From the NCBI RefSeq assembly GCF_900086985.1, contig NZ_LT593974.1, forward strand, positions 1,860,001-1,924,000: a stretch of 64,000 bases of DNA. The letters run 5' to 3'. The notes beneath the pieces are model-generated. The model saw only the letters and a list, made by a program, of their open reading frames with translations. It made no database searches and had not been told where the DNA came from. Positions 46,784 to 57,294 of the stretch are shown here, piece by piece; position 1 is the first letter of the stretch, and the number at the start of each line of letters is the position of its first letter. This DNA is from Halomonas sp. HL-93 (lineage in GTDB: Bacteria; Pseudomonadota; Gammaproteobacteria; Pseudomonadales; Halomonadaceae). Made by a program: the position numbers and the translations under genes.

Positions 46784-48706
46784 ATGCCCATTGTGACACT
46801 GCCAGACGGCAGTCAGAGAACGTTTGATGTACCGCTTTCCATTATGCAGCTGGCAGAGTCCATTGGCCCTGGTTTGGCTAAGGCCTGTGTTGCTGGAAAG
46901 ATAGACGGTGTATTGGTTGATGCCGCGGACTTAATTGAGAAAGATGCCCAGGTGGCAATTCTTACTGCCCGTGACCCTGAAGGGCTGGATGTTATCCGGC
47001 ACTCCTGCGCCCATTTGATTGGTCACGCAGTCAAACAACTATATCCCAATGCCAAAATGGCTATCGGGCCGGTCATCGAAGATGGTTTCTATTACGATAT
47101 CGAATTTGGCAACTCAGTGTCGCCTGATGATTTGGATGCGATTGAAGCACGCATGAAAGCACTGATTGAGCATGAATATGACGTTGTTCGAGAATACGTC
47201 GATCGTGATCAAGCCATGCTGACCTTCCTGCATCGTGATGAGCCTTATAAGCAAGAGATCATTCGCGATATTCCCGAAGATGCTACCATCCGCCTGTATC
47301 ATCATGAAGAATACACTGACATGTGTCGTGGCCCTCATGTGCCTAATACACGTCACCTCAAGGCATTTAAACTGACCAAGCTAGCGGGCGCTTATTGGCG
47401 CGGTGATGCCTCGAACGCCATGTTGACGCGGATTTATGGCACGGCTTGGGGAGATAAAAAGCAGCTCAAGGCCTACTTGAAGCGGTTAGAAGAAGCAGAA
47501 AAACGTGATCACCGGAAATTGGCCCGCAAAATGGACCTTTTTCACTTGCAAGAAGAAGCGCCGGGTATGGTGTTCTGGCACCCCAACGGCTGGACGATGT
47601 ACCAAGCGCTGGAAGATTACATGCGCCAAATCCAGCGCGAACACGGGTATCAGGAAATAAAAACGCCCCAGGTCGTGGACCTGTCCCTGTGGAAGAAATC
47701 AGGCCACTGGGGGCACTACAATGAGCTGATGTTCACCACCGAATCTGAGAAACGGGAGTACGCGGTTAAGCCGATGAACTGCCCTTGCCACGTGCAAGTC
47801 TTTAACCAAGGGCTCAAAAGCTATCGTGATTTACCACTCCGTTTGGCAGAGTTTGGTAGCTGCCACCGCAATGAACCATCTGGCTCCTTACACGGTCTGA
47901 TGCGCGTACGAGGGTTTACCCAAGACGATGCGCACATTTTTTGTACCGAAAGCCAGATTCAATCTGAAGCGGAAGCCTTCATTGCGTTAACGCTGCAAGT
48001 ATATAAAACGCTGGGTTTTGAGGATGTAGAGCTTAAGCTCTCGACGCGGCCTGACGATTTTCTTGGCGAAGCGGTCATGTGGGACCAAGCCGAGCAAGGG
48101 CTAGAAGCGGCACTCAATGCGACAGGGCTCGAATGGGACCTGCAGCCGGGGGAAGGGGCTTTTTATGGTCCGAAAATTGAGTTTGCGCTACGCGATTGCC
48201 TGAATCGCGTGTGGCAATGTGGTACGCTACAGCTCGACTTTAATTTGCCAGGTCGGCTCGGGGCACAATACGTTGCTGAAGACGGCTCTCGTAAAACCCC
48301 GGTGATGCTGCATCGTGCAATTTTAGGTTCCTTTGAGCGTTTCTTAGGAATTTTGATTGAGCACTATGCTGGCGCAATGCCATTATGGCTAGCGCCGCAG
48401 CAAGTCATCGTTATGACGATTACCGACGCGCAGCGTGATTACGCCCTTGCTTTAGAGCAGCGTTTGCAAAAAAATGGAATGCGTGCGAAAGCGGACTTGA
48501 GGAACGAGAAGATCGGCTTTAAAATCCGCGAACATACGTTACAGAAAATTCCCTATCTCCTGGTGGTAGGAGATAAGGAAGTCGACGCTGACTCAGTGGC
48601 CGTGCGAACTCGCAGCGGCGAAGATCTCGGCACCATGACGGTCGATGCATTTATCGAACGGTTTGGTACAGAGCGAGCAGCCCTGGCGACATCGTCAATT
48701 GCCTAA
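46784..48706 (+). CDS. thrS: Threonyl-tRNA synthetase
   Basis: 640 residues, start at [10 protein letters not shown] with AAGGA eight bases upstream; the ATG at 46727 would include the leader hairpin in the coding region. Domains: TGS (1-60), editing domain with zinc-type His/Cys ([16 protein letters not shown] and [15 protein letters not shown]), class II catalytic core ([32 protein letters not shown] split over residues ~330-370, [14 protein letters not shown]) and C-terminal anticodon domain. First gene of the thrS-infC-rpmI-rplT-pheST-ihfA translation cluster. Likely autoregulated through the leader hairpin. Confidence 0.97.
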   Translation: MPIVTLPDGSQRTFDVPLSIMQLAESIGPGLAKACVAGKIDGVLVDAADLIEKDAQVAILTARDPEGLDVIRHSCAHLIGHAVKQLYPNAKMAIGPVIEDGFYYDIEFGNSVSPDDLDAIEARMKALIEHEYDVVREYVDRDQAMLTFLHRDEPYKQEIIRDIPEDATIRLYHHEEYTDMCRGPHVPNTRHLKAFKLTKLAGAYWRGDASNAMLTRIYGTAWGDKKQLKAYLKRLEEAEKRDHRKLARKMDLFHLQEEAPGMVFWHPNGWTMYQALEDYMRQIQREHGYQEIKTPQVVDLSLWKKSGHWGHYNELMFTTESEKREYAVKPMNCPCHVQVFNQGLKSYRDLPLRLAEFGSCHRNEPSGSLHGLMRVRGFTQDDAHIFCTESQIQSEAEAFIALTLQVYKTLGFEDVELKLSTRPDDFLGEAVMWDQAEQGLEAALNATGLEWDLQPGEGAFYGPKIEFALRDCLNRVWQCGTLQLDFNLPGRLGAQYVAEDGSRKTPVMLHRAILGSFERFLGILIEHYAGAMPLWLAPQQVIVMTITDAQRDYALALEQRLQKNGMRAKADLRNEKIGFKIREHTLQKIPYLLVVGDKEVDADSVAVRTRSGEDLGTMTVDAFIERFGTERAALATSSIA

Positions 48707-48718
48707 GGAGACGGAGCG

Positions 48719-49258
48719 ATCAAGCGAAGCAATCAGCGAGGGCGCCCAGCAGACAAGCGCCCACCAATGAACGAGCGAATTACCGAAGAAGAAGTGCGTC
48801 TTATTGATAGCGACGGTGAACAGTTGGGTGTAGTGCCTACCACTGAAGCGTTAGAGCGTGCTCAGTCTTCCGGTTTTGATCTCGTGCAAATTTCGAATGC
48901 CGACCCCATCGTCTGTAAGATTATGGATTACGGCAAATTCGTTTTTGAGCAGAAAAAGCAAAAAGCGGCTCAAAAGAAAAAGCAGAAGCAAATCCAGGTT
49001 AAGGAAGTCAAATTCCGGCCTGGCACCGATGAAGGCGACTATCAGGTTAAGCTTAAAAACCTGACACGCTTTTTAGAAGGTGGTGACAAGGGTAAGGTCA
49101 CATTGCGCTTCCGTGGTCGTGAAATGGCGCACCAGGATATCGGCCGTAAGCTGATGGAAAGGATTGCCGCCGACCTGGAAGAGATCGGAGCGGTGGAATC
49201 ATTTCCAAAAATGGAAGGCCGCCAGATGATTATGATCCTTGCCCCGAAAAAGAAGTGA
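48719..49258 (+). CDS. infC: Translation initiation factor IF-3, AUC start codon
   Basis: Prevents 30S-50S joining and checks the initiation codon. The first ATG in the frame is at 48767 and has no ribosome site. An ATC at 48719 lies eight bases after a TAAGGAG and gives 179 residues ([20 protein letters not shown]...), the normal IF-3 length. E. coli infC uses AUU so that IF-3 rejects its own start codon; AUC would serve the same purpose. Conserved [23 protein letters not shown] and [14 protein letters not shown] are present. It begins 12 bases after the thrS stop. Confidence 0.88.
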   Translation: MKRSNQRGRPADKRPPMNERITEEEVRLIDSDGEQLGVVPTTEALERAQSSGFDLVQISNADPIVCKIMDYGKFVFEQKKQKAAQKKKQKQIQVKEVKFRPGTDEGDYQVKLKNLTRFLEGGDKGKVTLRFRGREMAHQDIGRKLMERIAADLEEIGAVESFPKMEGRQMIMILAPKKK

Positions 49259-49276
49259 TCCAACGGCGAAGTTAAC

Positions 49277-49302
49277 GGGCTACCTTATCTGGTAGTTGGC
49301 CC
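49277..49302 (+). promoter_or_regulatory. Hairpin in the infC-rpmI gap, possible L20 site
   Basis: GGGC-TACC pairs with GGTA-(GTTG)-GCCC, leaving a four-base bulge. It lies 36 bases before rpmI. L20 represses rpmI-rplT in E. coli by binding its leader; this position fits, but structure alone is not proof. Confidence 0.35.
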
Positions 49303-49338
49303 TGGGTTTTCTAAAAAACATCGAGCGGAGTTTTTCTA

Positions 49339-49533
49339 ATGCCGAAAATCAAAAGCAACAGTGGTGCTGCAAAGCGCTTTAAAAAGACCGCCAATGGCTT
49401 CAAGCACAAGCAGTCTTTTCGTAGCCACATCTTGACCAAGAAATCGACCAAGCGTAAGCGTCAGCTGCGCGGTATGAAGCAGATTCACGCGTCTGATAAA
49501 GCGCTCGTTCAGCGAATGCTGCCGAATCTGTAA
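49339..49533 (+). CDS. rpmI: 50S ribosomal protein L35
   Basis: 64 residues, highly basic. [20 protein letters not shown] and the C-terminal VQRMLPN are L35 signatures. GAGCGGAG lies before the ATG. Between infC and rplT in the conserved order. Confidence 0.97.
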   Translation: MPKIKSNSGAAKRFKKTANGFKHKQSFRSHILTKKSTKRKRQLRGMKQIHASDKALVQRMLPNL

Positions 49534-49590
49534 CGTCGAATTTTCTTATTCTGAGTGCGTTTGCCTCAGCCATAAAGTCAGGAGTGTGTT

Positions 49591-49944
49591 ATGACTCGTG
49601 TTAAGCGTGGCGTAGTTGCCCGTCGTCGCCATAAAAAAGTATTGAAGCAGGCCAAAGGTTATTACGGTGCCCGTTCGCGCGTATTCCGTGTAGCTAAGCA
49701 GGCGGTTATCAAAGCCGGTCAGTATGCCTATCGCGACCGTCGTAATCGTAAGCGTCAGTTCCGTGCGCTGTGGATCCAGCGTATTAATGCGGCCGCACGT
49801 ATTAACGGTATGTCTTATAGCCGCTTTGTTGGCGGTCTTAAGAAAGCCGGTATCGAAATCGACCGCAAGGTGCTGGCGGATCTGGCAGTTCACGAGAAAG
49901 CGGCATTTGCTGCGATCGTGGAAAAAGCCAAGGCTGCCCAATAA
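49591..49944 (+). CDS. rplT: 50S ribosomal protein L20
   Basis: 117 residues, basic. [35 protein letters not shown] and [17 protein letters not shown] are L20 signatures. It is an assembly protein binding 23S and, in E. coli, a translational repressor of its own operon. A strong terminator follows before pheS. Confidence 0.97.
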   Translation: MTRVKRGVVARRRHKKVLKQAKGYYGARSRVFRVAKQAVIKAGQYAYRDRRNRKRQFRALWIQRINAAARINGMSYSRFVGGLKKAGIEIDRKVLADLAVHEKAAFAAIVEKAKAAQ

Positions 49945-50001
49945 GCTTCACCCGGCGCTAAGCGCGCCAGAGGAAGCCACGGTCATTTTAGTGTGACCCA
50001 T

Positions 50002-50036
50002 ACAGGGGAAGAGCAGCCGCTCTTCCCCTGTTTTTA
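50002..50036 (+). terminator. Intrinsic terminator or attenuator between rplT and pheS
   Basis: ACAGGGGAAGAGC and GCTCTTCCCCTGT form a perfect 13-base stem with loop AGCC and a following TTTTA. In E. coli this place holds the pheM attenuator, but no Phe-rich leader peptide is visible between rplT and the hairpin. It ends about 75 bases before pheS. Confidence 0.85.
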
Positions 50037-50094
50037 TGTCACGCCCTTCAATCATAATGTGACTCGCCATCCTTAACGGGTGGAAATCGCTTAA

Positions 50095-51129
<1,035 letters not shown>

Positions 51130-51155
51130 GTCCACGGCCAACCATAGGAATGAGT

Positions 51156-53537
51156 ATGAAATTTTCAGAGCAGTGGCTGCGTGAATGGGTTTCCCCAGAA
51201 CTTGGTGCTCAAGCAGTAGCCGACCAGATCACTATGGCAGGCCTGGAGGTCGACGCCATTGAGCCAGTAGCGGCCTCGTTTAGCGCAGTGGTCGTGGCCA
51301 AGGTGTTGACGAAAGAGCAGCACCCCGATGCTGATAAGCTCAACGTGTGTACGGTGGATGATGGAAGTGGTTTGCCGGTTCAAGTGGTGTGTGGGGCGCC
51401 CAATGTGGGAGTGGGGCAGAAGGTGCCTTTTGCCCAGGTAGGTGGTGTATTGCCGCACGATTTCAAAATTAAGAAAGCCAAGCTCAGAGGAGTCGAATCC
51501 CGCGGTATGATTTGTTCTGCCTCTGAGCTTGGTCTAGAGGAAGAGGCGTCCGACGGTATCCTAGAGTTACCCAGCGAAGCGCCCGTCGGCATGGATTTTC
51601 GTGAGTTTATGCGCCTCAACGATATGACCATTGAGGTAGATCTCACGCCTAACCGTGGCGACTGTCTAAGCATCAAAGGGATGGCGCGAGAAGTTGGCGT
51701 CCTCAATCGTATGGCGGTGACAGGGCCAGAAATAACGGCTGTACCTGCCACGATTGACGATACGTTTGCAGTCGACATTGAAGCAACGCAACAGTGCCCA
51801 CGTTATCTTGGTCGTGTGATCAACAACGTTGACGTCACTGCTGAGACACCTCTTTGGATGGTTGAGCGATTGCGGCGCAGTGGTGTGCGCTCGATTGACT
51901 CGGTGGTTGATGTTACCAACTACGTGATGTTGGAGCTTGGGCAGCCAATGCATGCCTTTGACCGGGACAACCTTAGCGGCGGCATCGTCGTGAGGATGGC
52001 TCGCCCCGGGGAGTCGTTGACACTGCTTGATGGCCAGGAAATCGCCTTGCGTCCCGAAACGCTTGTGATTGCCGATGCGTCAGGCCCTCTTGCGATGGCG
52101 GGTATTATGGGCGGAGAGATGTCAGGCGTTAGTAAAGCAACGCGGACGATCTTCCTGGAGGCTGCTTTTTTTAGCCCGCTAGCGATTGCCGGCCAGGCCC
52201 GCTCATACGGGCTACATACCGATGCATCGCATCGCTTCGAACGCGGTGTAGACCCGCAGCTCACGCCGTTCGCGGTAGAGCGCGCCACACGGCTACTCCT
52301 GGAAATTTGCGGTGGTGAAGCAGGGCCGGTGGTGGAGGCGATAAGTGATGCCTCTATGCCGGTTTCCGGGCGGATTACACTGCGTGAAGCTCGGCTTGAA
52401 AAAGCCCTCTCAAAGCGATTGGCCAACAATGATGTGACCGATATTTTGCAGCGGCTGGGCTTTGCGGTGGCCGAAAGTGGGGGCAACTGGCTGGTCGATG
52501 TGCCCAGCTGGCGATTTGATGTGGCTATTGAAGAAGACCTTATCGAAGAAGTTGCTCGGGTTCATGGTTACAACAATTTGCCAGTGCGCCGTCCCGCCGC
52601 GCGACTCTCACTACGTGCAGCTGATGAGGCAATGCTGCCGCTAAGTCAGTTGCGTCGTCAGATGGTGGCTCAAGGCTTCCAAGAAGCAATCACCTATAGC
52701 TTTGTTGCTCCTGAACTGCAGTCCGCAATGTTGCCCGAAGCGGTGTCGCCGGTGCTGGCCAATCCTATTTCAGCAGACTTGTCGGTGATGCGCGCCAGTT
52801 TACTACCAGGGTTGGTTCGTGCGTTGGAGCACAACCTCAATCGCCAGCAAAACCGAGTGCGCCTTTTTGAAACAGGCCTAGTGTTCAATGGCGAGCTGGA
52901 TGCGTTATCGCAGATACCTATGATGGGCGCGTTAGTGTGTGGCTCGCGGGACCCGGAAGGCTGGAGCGGCGCTAAAGCCCGCGTTGATTTTTACGACCTT
53001 AAAGGCGACTTGGAGAGCTTGTTAGCGCTAGGCGGGAATCGCGAAGCATGGCGGTTTGAGCCAGCTGAGCATCCTGCATTGCACCCAGGGCAAAGCGCGC
53101 AAGTGCTGTTTGAAGGCAAGTCAGCGGGTTGGATTGGCACTTTGCATCCCCAGGTGCGGGCGACGCTTGGGCTGAAAGTTGACGCCATTGTGTTCGAGGT
53201 GCGGCTGGATTACTTAAGCCAAGGGCAGGTGCCCGCTTTTGAGCCATTATCGCGCTTTCCTGAAGTGCGCCGCGACCTAGCCTTTACCATGCCCGATGAC
53301 CGCCCTGTACAGGCGTTGCTGGATAGTGCTCGTGTAAAAGCGGGTGAATACCTGAAAGACATAACGCTATTTGATGTCTATGCTGGTAAAGGCGTTGCCG
53401 AAGGACGCAAGAGTATCGCGCTAGGCTTGACCTGGCAGCACCCATCGCGCACGCTTAATGATGAAGAAATCAATCAGTTGGTAGAGTCGATAGTAGCGCA
53501 GGTGCAAGCTGAGTTAGGTGCCGAGCTACGCGGCTAA
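51156..53537 (+). CDS. pheT: Phenylalanyl-tRNA synthetase beta subunit
   Basis: 793 residues. Order of domains: N-terminal OB-fold tRNA-binding EMAP-like domain (KVLTKEQHPDADKLNVC), B3/B4 editing domain, B5 (PSWRFDVAIEEDLIEEVARVHGYNN), core-like region and C-terminal ferredoxin-fold anticodon-binding domain (FEPLSRFPEVRRDLAF). AGGA lies six bases before the ATG at 51156 but abuts the ATG at 51150, so the later one is chosen. Followed by ihfA after 61 bases. Confidence 0.96.
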   Translation: MKFSEQWLREWVSPELGAQAVADQITMAGLEVDAIEPVAASFSAVVVAKVLTKEQHPDADKLNVCTVDDGSGLPVQVVCGAPNVGVGQKVPFAQVGGVLPHDFKIKKAKLRGVESRGMICSASELGLEEEASDGILELPSEAPVGMDFREFMRLNDMTIEVDLTPNRGDCLSIKGMAREVGVLNRMAVTGPEITAVPATIDDTFAVDIEATQQCPRYLGRVINNVDVTAETPLWMVERLRRSGVRSIDSVVDVTNYVMLELGQPMHAFDRDNLSGGIVVRMARPGESLTLLDGQEIALRPETLVIADASGPLAMAGIMGGEMSGVSKATRTIFLEAAFFSPLAIAGQARSYGLHTDASHRFERGVDPQLTPFAVERATRLLLEICGGEAGPVVEAISDASMPVSGRITLREARLEKALSKRLANNDVTDILQRLGFAVAESGGNWLVDVPSWRFDVAIEEDLIEEVARVHGYNNLPVRRPAARLSLRAADEAMLPLSQLRRQMVAQGFQEAITYSFVAPELQSAMLPEAVSPVLANPISADLSVMRASLLPGLVRALEHNLNRQQNRVRLFETGLVFNGELDALSQIPMMGALVCGSRDPEGWSGAKARVDFYDLKGDLESLLALGGNREAWRFEPAEHPALHPGQSAQVLFEGKSAGWIGTLHPQVRATLGLKVDAIVFEVRLDYLSQGQVPAFEPLSRFPEVRRDLAFTMPDDRPVQALLDSARVKAGEYLKDITLFDVYAGKGVAEGRKSIALGLTWQHPSRTLNDEEINQLVESIVAQVQAELGAELRG

Positions 53538-53598
53538 CAGTGCCAAGTTGCGAGCTGTTTCGTAAGCTTGGAGGCGTTGTGCTACATGGAGGAGTCCT

Positions 53599-53901
53599 AT
53601 GGGTGCGTTGACCAAAGCAGAGCTAGCGGAGCATTTACACACCGAGCTATCATTTTCTAAGCGGGAAGCGAAGGCCATGGTCGAAGCTTTCTTCGAGGAA
53701 ATTCGTGCCTGCCTGAGAGAGAACGAGCAAGTGAAGTTGTCAGGGTTTGGTAATTTTGACTTACGCGATAAGCGTGAGCGTCCAGGACGTAATCCCAAGA
53801 CAGGCGAGGAAATTCCGATTTCAGCGCGCCGTGTTGTTACCTTTCGTCCCGGGCAAAAACTTAAGCAGCAGGTGGAATACTACCGAGGTCCAGCTTCATA
53901 G
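53599..53901 (+). CDS. ihfA: Integration host factor subunit alpha
   Basis: 100 residues of the HU/IHF fold. [16 protein letters not shown] at the start, the DNA-intercalating arm [14 protein letters not shown] and [15 protein letters not shown] are the IHF-alpha form. GGAGGAG lies before the ATG. Its place right after pheT is conserved in gammaproteobacteria. Last gene of the thrS-ihfA cluster. Confidence 0.95.
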   Translation: MGALTKAELAEHLHTELSFSKREAKAMVEAFFEEIRACLRENEQVKLSGFGNFDLRDKRERPGRNPKTGEEIPISARRVVTFRPGQKLKQQVEYYRGPAS

Positions 53902-53938
53902 AAAGCTTCCTGCTAGTGCATGAGTAGCCCTGCTTACG

Positions 53939-53981
53939 GCCCCCGTTGACATTATTAGGTGTTATCGGGGGCTTTGCTTTT
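53939..53981 (+). terminator. Intrinsic terminator after ihfA
   Basis: GCCCCCG pairs with CGGGGGC; the stem can extend past one mismatch with TGACA/TGTTA-type pairs. Followed by TTTGCTTTT. Confidence 0.75.
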
Positions 53982-54103
53982 CATCCATAGTAGAAGCCTT
54001 TGAGGGTGTGTCAATTCACTGGGCCATGTTAATATTTGAGTAAATTCATCAAGTATTGATCGGCTTGCTGCCGGCAGTACATCATCTTGTTTGAGGAGTC
54101 GTA

Positions 54104-54571
54104 ATGCCTCGGCTAAGTATACTCGTAGGCACCATGTACGGCGGAGCGTTAGATGTGGCGGAGCAGGTTAAGCCACTATTTGAACAGGCGGGGTATACGG
54201 TTGATGTCCTAGAGCAGCCCGTTTTGACTGACATCACCGACTCAACGCCGGACCTTGCGTTATTTTGCGTTTCAACGACCGGGAGCGGTGATTTTCCGGG
54301 GAACTTTGTACCTTTTGTCCGCGACCTTCAGGCTAAGAGCCCATCACTGTCGTCGCTAACCTATGGACTTATAGCGCTTGGCGATAGCTCTTACGGAGAC
54401 ACTTTTTGCGGAGCGGGTCGTCGTTTGGATGAGCTGCTGACTGACCATGGTGCGGTACGTTTGGGTGATCGGCTGGAAATCGATGCCATGGAAACGTTTA
54501 TGGCTGACGATGCGGCTTTGCCTTGGGTGGAAGCGTGGCTTGAGTCCCAACAGCTAGCGGTGGGTGGCTAG
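54104..54571 (+). CDS. MioC-like flavodoxin
   Basis: 155 residues. FMN phosphate-binding loop GTMYGGA at residues 8-14, STTGSGDFPGNF and ALGDSSYGDTFCGAG are typical flavodoxin/MioC elements. Likely a small electron carrier; partner enzyme not identifiable. GAGGAG precedes the ATG. Its stop codon shares one base with the GTG of the next gene. Confidence 0.85.
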   Translation: MPRLSILVGTMYGGALDVAEQVKPLFEQAGYTVDVLEQPVLTDITDSTPDLALFCVSTTGSGDFPGNFVPFVRDLQAKSPSLSSLTYGLIALGDSSYGDTFCGAGRRLDELLTDHGAVRLGDRLEIDAMETFMADDAALPWVEAWLESQQLAVGG

Positions 54572-54954
54572 TGCAGCGGTTACCAACTTCGGCTCAACGA
54601 GTGAGTAGCGCGCTCGGTCTGTGTGTCGTAATGCTCGCGACATTGCCTCGCTACCTGGCGGGTGGAAACGAAACACGCATGACGCTGATTTTTATGGCGC
54701 TCGTGGCTGTACTAGTCGCCACCGTTTTCCAGTGGCGTCTGTTGCCCAGTGCCGGCCGGCGGCGGCTTCCCGCTATGCTTAAGCGCCTGGCTTTCATGAT
54801 GATCTTAGGCCTGATGGTGATGGGTATTTGGCATGCGTTATTCACCGATTGGATAAGCTGGCAAGTATTTATTTCGCATGCGAGTACTTTCGGACTTGTT
54901 ACACACATCGTAAGTCTATGGTGGACGGCAGAAAATGAGAGCGCTAAATCGTGA
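54571..54954 (+). CDS. Membrane protein of unknown function
   Basis: 127 residues with about four hydrophobic segments (LGLCVVMLATL, TLIFMALVAVLVATVF, LAFMMILGLMVMGIW, HASTFGLVTHIVSLW). It begins with a GTG overlapping the flavodoxin stop, so the two are translationally coupled. No family recognised; it may be a partner of the flavodoxin or an unrelated small transporter-like protein. Confidence 0.65.
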   Translation: MQRLPTSAQRVSSALGLCVVMLATLPRYLAGGNETRMTLIFMALVAVLVATVFQWRLLPSAGRRRLPAMLKRLAFMMILGLMVMGIWHALFTDWISWQVFISHASTFGLVTHIVSLWWTAENESAKS

Positions 54955-55182
54955 TAAGGGCTTGTAAATTAGCAAGTATCGATGGCTGGCTGAGATAAAC
55001 CTTTTTCGGTCCCAGGTCGGTGACGATTACCCCTTTTAACCAGGGTGATCCCCTTGTATTTCGCATTGATGCCCCCATCTTGCGAGCATGGCGCTTGCCA
55101 CCATGCGCTAGGGTTCTTAAAATTGCCCATTGGACTTATTTTACAGCAATCAACACAACGCCCAGCCGTTAGAGGACAATTC

Positions 55183-56535
55183 ATGCAAGTTTCCGTCGAG
55201 ACGACCTCCCAGATTGAGCGCCGCATCACGATTCAAGTGCCTGCAGGCGAAATCGATGAGGCTGTCAATACTCGCTTAAAAGAAACGGCGAAGAACGTTC
55301 GCTTGAATGGTTTTCGCCAGGGGCGAGTGCCGATGGCCGTGGTTCGTCAACGTTACGGTGAAAGCGTGCGTAACGAAGTGGTTGGCGAAGTGATGCGTGA
55401 GCGCTACGTGCGTGCGATTACCGATGAAGGTTTTAACCCTGCGGGCTACCCGCAAATTGAGCCAACCGTCAACGAAGCCGGCAAAGACTTCGAGTTCGTC
55501 GCGACCATGGAGGTTTATCCCGAGGTCGAGCTTGCATCGATCGAAGGTACCGAAGTTGAGCGTCCAGTGGTTGAAGTGACTGAGGCCGACGTTGACGAAA
55601 TGATCGCCACGCTTCGCAAGCAGAATGCGGCTTGGGAAGAGGTAGAAGCTGCCGCTGAAGACGGTGATCAAATCACTATCGATTTTCAGGGGTACTTGGG
55701 TGATGAACCTTTCGAAGGCGGTAGTGCAGAAGGTCACGAGCTAGTAATTGGCTCGAACAGCTTTATCCCTGGTTTTGAAGAGCAACTGATCGGCGCGAAA
55801 GCAGGCGATGATAAGACCATCAATGTGACCTTTCCCGATGATTATCAAGCCGAACATTTGGCGGGTAAAGAAGCTACCTTCAAAGTGAAAGTGCACAAAG
55901 TAAGTCGCCAGGCTTTGCCTGAGGTTGATGCTGAGTTTATCGAGCGTTTCGGCGTTGAAGGCGGCGATGAAGCCAAATTCCGTGCTGAAATCAAAAAGAA
56001 TATGACCCGTGAAGCGGCTCAAGCGGTCGATAATCGCGTGAAGCAGCAAGTTTTGGATGCACTGAAAAAAGCCAATGAAATTGCTGTGCCGAGTACGTTG
56101 GTTCAGCAAGAGACTGACGGTATGAAGCGTCAGGCTGCCCAGCAGTTTGGCCTCGGTGAAGATTTCGACGTTAGCCAATTGCCCAATGAACTTTTCGAAG
56201 AGCAGGCCAAAAGTCGAGTACAGGTAGGTCTGTTGTTAGCTGAAGTTATCAAAGCGAATGAGCTGGATGCTTCGGACGAAGAGATCAAAGCAAAAGTAGA
56301 AGAGCTTGCAGAACAGTATCAGGACCCCTCTGAGGTGGTTGATTACTACATGGGCAACGATCAGATGAAAACCCAGGTAAAATCTGCCATTCTCGAAGAA
56401 AAGGCGGTTGATAAGCTGCTTGAGCAGACAGCCGTAACCGACGTTGATATGTCCTACCAGCAAGTGCTAGCAGCGGCTCAGCAACAGGCTGAGGCAGGTG
56501 AGGGTGCTGAGGAAGACGAAACAACCAGCGCTTAA
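55183..56535 (+). CDS. tig: Trigger factor
   Basis: Ribosome-bound chaperone and peptidyl-prolyl isomerase. N-terminal ribosome-binding domain with the signature NGFRQGRVPMAVVRQRYG near residue 45, FKBP-type PPIase domain (GDQITIDFQGYLGDEPFEGG...FPDDY), then the long helical chaperone arms. The start at 55183 (MQVSVETTSQ) has AGAGGA six bases upstream; the ATG at 55045 lies in leader sequence. 450 residues. The acidic tail (GEGAEEDETTSA) is common. First gene of the tig-clpP-clpX-lon cluster. Confidence 0.96.
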   Translation: MQVSVETTSQIERRITIQVPAGEIDEAVNTRLKETAKNVRLNGFRQGRVPMAVVRQRYGESVRNEVVGEVMRERYVRAITDEGFNPAGYPQIEPTVNEAGKDFEFVATMEVYPEVELASIEGTEVERPVVEVTEADVDEMIATLRKQNAAWEEVEAAAEDGDQITIDFQGYLGDEPFEGGSAEGHELVIGSNSFIPGFEEQLIGAKAGDDKTINVTFPDDYQAEHLAGKEATFKVKVHKVSRQALPEVDAEFIERFGVEGGDEAKFRAEIKKNMTREAAQAVDNRVKQQVLDALKKANEIAVPSTLVQQETDGMKRQAAQQFGLGEDFDVSQLPNELFEEQAKSRVQVGLLLAEVIKANELDASDEEIKAKVEELAEQYQDPSEVVDYYMGNDQMKTQVKSAILEEKAVDKLLEQTAVTDVDMSYQQVLAAAQQQAEAGEGAEEDETTSA

Positions 56536-56547
56536 TATCCTGACGTA

Positions 56548-56571
56548 GGTGCACCCGCTGGCGGGTGCACC
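56548..56571 (+). other. Strong tig-clpP intercistronic hairpin
   Basis: GGTGCACCCG and CGGGTGCACC form a perfect ten-base stem with loop CTGG. No T-run follows, so it is more likely an RNA stability or processing element than a terminator. Confidence 0.6.
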
Positions 56572-56602
56572 ATGCCCTTATCGGACGCAAGGAATCACCG
56601 AA

Positions 56603-57220
56603 ATGAGTGAGTTTGATATTCAAAACGCCGGCGGTTTAGTACCCATGGTGGTGGAGCAAAGCGCCAAAGGGGAAAGAGCCTACGATATTTATTCGCGGCT
56701 GTTGAAAGAACGCGTCATCTTTTTGGTTGGCCCCGTTGAAGACTATATGGCTAACTTGGTGGTTGCTCAGTTGCTATTTCTTGAGTCAGAAAATCCTGAC
56801 AAAGATATTCATCTGTATATTAACTCCCCCGGTGGCTCGGTGACGGCGGGCATGTCGATTTATGACACCATGCAGTTTGTAAAACCTGATGTCTCGACGG
56901 TGTGTATTGGCCAAGCGGCTAGTATGGGTGCTCTACTGTTAACGGCAGGTGCCGCGGGCAAACGTTATTGCTTGCCTAATTCACGCGTGATGATTCATCA
57001 GCCGCTGGGTGGGTATCAAGGACAAGCATCAGATATCGAAATTCATACCCGTGAGATATTGGGCATCCGTGAAAAGCTGAATCAAATTCTTGCTCATCAC
57101 ACCGGCCAGGATCTTGACGACGTTGCTCGCGACACTGACCGCGACAACTTTATGAGTGCCAGCAAAGCCCAAGAGTACGGCTTGATTGATGCAGTGCTGG
57201 ATAAGCGGCCTACATCCTGA
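56603..57220 (+). CDS. clpP: ATP-dependent Clp protease proteolytic subunit
   Basis: Serine peptidase forming the ClpP tetradecamer. Catalytic Ser in [11 protein letters not shown], His in MIHQPLGG, and the family segments [18 protein letters not shown] and [12 protein letters not shown] with the catalytic Asp. The start at 56603 has AAGGA nine bases upstream and gives 205 residues; the ATG at 56549 lies in the intercistronic hairpin. Works with ClpX encoded next. Confidence 0.96.
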   Translation: MSEFDIQNAGGLVPMVVEQSAKGERAYDIYSRLLKERVIFLVGPVEDYMANLVVAQLLFLESENPDKDIHLYINSPGGSVTAGMSIYDTMQFVKPDVSTVCIGQAASMGALLLTAGAAGKRYCLPNSRVMIHQPLGGYQGQASDIEIHTREILGIREKLNQILAHHTGQDLDDVARDTDRDNFMSASKAQEYGLIDAVLDKRPTS

Positions 57221-57258
57221 TAGCGTGATGGGATACTGCATTTCCAACGAGCTTACAA

Positions 57259-57274
57259 GGCGGTGTTCACCGCC
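57259..57274 (+). other. clpP-clpX intercistronic hairpin
   Basis: GGCGGT and ACCGCC with loop GTTC, directly upstream of the clpX ribosome site region. No T-run. Confidence 0.5.
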
Positions 57275-57294
57275 GCAGTGAAAGAGGTACGCGA

